Shown: positions 62,643 through 64,000 of the stretch, in pieces
Position numbering within the stretch: the stretch's first letter is position 1
Layout of the letters: the number at the start of each line of letters is the position of its first letter
The notes under the pieces: generated by a model
Told to the model about the DNA's origin: nothing
The model's database searches: none
The model's input: the letters and a program-made list of their open reading frames with translations, nothing else
Position numbers and translations under genes: made by a program
Assembly (NCBI RefSeq): GCF_000336815.1
Contig: NZ_AOLG01000047.1
Span: 178,136-242,135, forward strand
Direction: 5' to 3'
DNA length: 64,000 nt
Origin: Haloferax prahovense DSM 18310
GTDB lineage: Archaea; Halobacteriota; Halobacteria; Halobacteriales; Haloferacaceae

Positions 62643-63349
62643 TGTCGGAAGCAATCACCGAACTCGAAGACATCAGCGGCGTCGGCCCGTCGAAGGCCGA
62701 CGCGCTCCGCGAAGCCGGCTTCGAGAGCGTCGACGACGTACAGGCCGCGAGCCAGTCCGAACTGGCCGAGGTCGACGGCATCGGTAACGCGCTCGCCGCG
62801 CGTATCAAAGCCGACGTCGGTGGCCTCGAGGTCTCCGACGAGGCCGAGGCCGAAGTCGAAGACGAGTCCGAAGCCGAGCCAGAGGAAGAGGAAGCCGAAG
62901 AGGTCGAGACGGAGCTTCAGCCCCGCGGTCACGCGGACAAGAAGCCCCAGCTCGACGAGGAAACCGCGGAAGCCCTGGCGCAGAAGCGCCGCGAGGGCAA
63001 GCCGCAGTTCAATCGGCAGGACCACCACAAGAAGAAGCGCACGCCCACGTCGTGGCGTCGCCCCCGTGGTGGGCTCTCCAAACAGCGTATCGGCATCAAG
63101 GGCAAGGGCCCCAAGGTCGAGGCGGGCTACCGCACGCCGAAGGCCGCCCGCGGCCTACACCCGTCGGGCTTCGAGGAGGTCCGCGTGTTCAACACGGACG
63201 ACCTCGAAGGCATCGACGGCGATACGCAGGCAGTTCGCATCGCCTCCTCGGTCGGCGCGCGCAAGCGCGAGCGTATCGAGGAAGCGTGTGAGGACCGCGA
63301 GATTCGCGTCCTCAACCCCACCTACGTCGAAGTCGAGGTGGACAACTGA
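62642..63349 (+). CDS. rpl32e: 50S ribosomal protein eL32 with N-terminal helix-hairpin-helix extension
   Basis: 235 aa; the eL32 core ([43 protein letters not shown]...) fills only the last 115 residues. The first 60 residues hold tandem HhH motifs ([37 protein letters not shown]) and then an acidic linker ([17 protein letters not shown]). The extension is a haloarchaeal feature. One-base overlaps on both sides. Confidence 0.95.
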   Translation: MSEAITELEDISGVGPSKADALREAGFESVDDVQAASQSELAEVDGIGNALAARIKADVGGLEVSDEAEAEVEDESEAEPEEEEAEEVETELQPRGHADKKPQLDEETAEALAQKRREGKPQFNRQDHHKKKRTPTSWRRPRGGLSKQRIGIKGKGPKVEAGYRTPKAARGLHPSGFEEVRVFNTDDLEGIDGDTQAVRIASSVGARKRERIEEACEDREIRVLNPTYVEVEVDN

Positions 63350-63804
63350 TGACGGACCTCAAAGCGCAGAAGCGAATGGCGGCCGACGTCCTTGACGTCG
63401 GCAAGGGTCGAGTTTGGTTCGACCCAGAGGAACAGGCCGAAATCGCGGAGGCCATCACGCGCGAAGACATCCGTGAACTCGTCGACGAGGGCACGATTCG
63501 CGCCAAGGACGCCAAGGGCAACTCGAAGGGTCGCGCACGCGAGCGCGCCGCCAAGCGTTCCTACGGTCACCGCAAGGGTGCCGGCTCCCGCAAGGGCCGT
63601 TCCGGCGCTCGACAGAACAAGAAAGACGCATGGGTCAGCCGAATCCGCGCCCAGCGCCGTCGCCTGAAGGAGCTTCGCGAGGACGGAACGCTCGACCGTT
63701 CCCAGTACCGCTCGCTCTACAACAAGGCGTCCGGTGGCGAATTCGATAGCGTGGACCGGCTCGAAGCGTACATTCAGAACAACTACCAGGTGGAGATTCA
63801 ATAA
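63349..63804 (+). CDS. rpl19e: 50S ribosomal protein eL19
   Basis: 151 aa. [43 protein letters not shown] and the basic middle ([25 protein letters not shown]) with long C-terminal helices. Stop overlaps the L18 start (TAATG). Confidence 0.97.
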   Translation: MTDLKAQKRMAADVLDVGKGRVWFDPEEQAEIAEAITREDIRELVDEGTIRAKDAKGNSKGRARERAAKRSYGHRKGAGSRKGRSGARQNKKDAWVSRIRAQRRRLKELREDGTLDRSQYRSLYNKASGGEFDSVDRLEAYIQNNYQVEIQ

Positions 63805-64000
63805 TGGCGACCGGACCACGATACAAGGTTCCGATGCGGCGTCGCCGCGAAGTCCGGACCGATTACCATCAAAGGTTGCGCCTGCTGAAATCGGGCAAGC
63901 CCCGCCTCGTTGCTCGCGTGAGCAACAAGCACGTCAGGGCGCAGCTGGTCACTCCGGGCCCGCAGGGCGACGAGACCCACGCTGCAGCGACCTCTGCCGA
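63804..64000 (+). CDS. rpl18p: 50S ribosomal protein uL18, N-terminal part (runs off the window)
   Basis: About 65 N-terminal codons: [48 protein letters not shown]. Binds 5S rRNA. The gene and the rest of the spc cluster continue past base 64000. Confidence 0.95.
   Translation, partial: MATGPRYKVPMRRRREVRTDYHQRLRLLKSGKPRLVARVSNKHVRAQLVTPGPQGDETHAAATSA

Overview
The window is a dense, GC-rich stretch of a haloarchaeal main chromosome, almost certainly genus Haloferax. Third codon positions are mostly G or C, proteins are acidic, Tat-type lipoprotein and Rieske signals are common, and many genes look leaderless (TATA-like box about 30 nt before the start codon). From memory, the SAMP1 ubiquitin-like protein and the set Sec11 / hmgA / icd / nadABC / S10-spc ribosomal cluster fit the Haloferax volcanii group. 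A few residues of SAMP1 differ from the sequence I remember for H. volcanii, so it may be a related strain. I could not run a search.

Layout. 1-5.5 kb: 5' part of PEP carboxylase (minus), a Tat-exported Rieske protein, and a minus-strand operon of two TrkA-C membrane proteins ending in samp1. 5.6-13.3 kb: a one-pore K+ channel with an RCK domain, an HPP-Usp fusion next to a nucleoside phosphorylase, a PfkB kinase, a DUF63 protein, deoC and a CaCA exchanger; udp, the kinase and deoC suggest nucleoside/pentose salvage. 13.4-16.5 kb: two overlapping PQQ-propeller lipoproteins and a small membrane protein. 16.8-25.1 kb: ms2t6A tRNA methylthiotransferase, GNAT, signal peptidase Sec11, CDF transporter, HIT hydrolase, methionine aminopeptidase, PPP-type phosphatase and PPK1. 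25.1-27.5 kb: 2-oxoacid dehydrogenase E1 alpha, E1 beta and a free lipoyl-domain protein. 27.6-41 kb: alpha/beta hydrolase, zinc-finger microprotein, FNT-Usp fusion, DsbA-like oxidoreductase, SDR, isoaspartyl peptidase, isocitrate dehydrogenase, two paralogous membrane proteins, cupin, HMG-CoA reductase and an amidohydrolase. 41.1-52.5 kb: nadABC, pyrF, a J-domain membrane protein, a translational GTPase, methenyl-H4MPT cyclohydrolase, a BrkB-like membrane protein and small genes. 52.5-52.9 kb: two tRNA-Gly(GCC) genes plus a tRNA fragment. 53.1-64 kb: S10/spc ribosomal operon, from a SPOUT-like gene and uL3 to the start of uL18, with the RNase P protein Rpp29 embedded.

There is no CRISPR array, transposase or prophage. 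The signals that ordinary gene calling misses are: (i) an in-frame 66-bp tandem repeat in the isoaspartyl peptidase gene, immediately before its autocleavage threonine, whose two predicted hairpins keep pairing between copies through compensatory substitutions; (ii) an AT3-rich, hairpin-bearing insert inside the Rpp29 gene; (iii) a twice-occurring palindrome in front of nadABC; (iv) a four-codon upstream ORF whose stop overlaps the first start codon of the ribosomal operon; and (v) a duplicated tRNA-Gly 3' end that looks like an old attachment-site scar. Items (i) and (ii) together raise the possibility of short palindromic elements that insert in frame into haloarchaeal genes.
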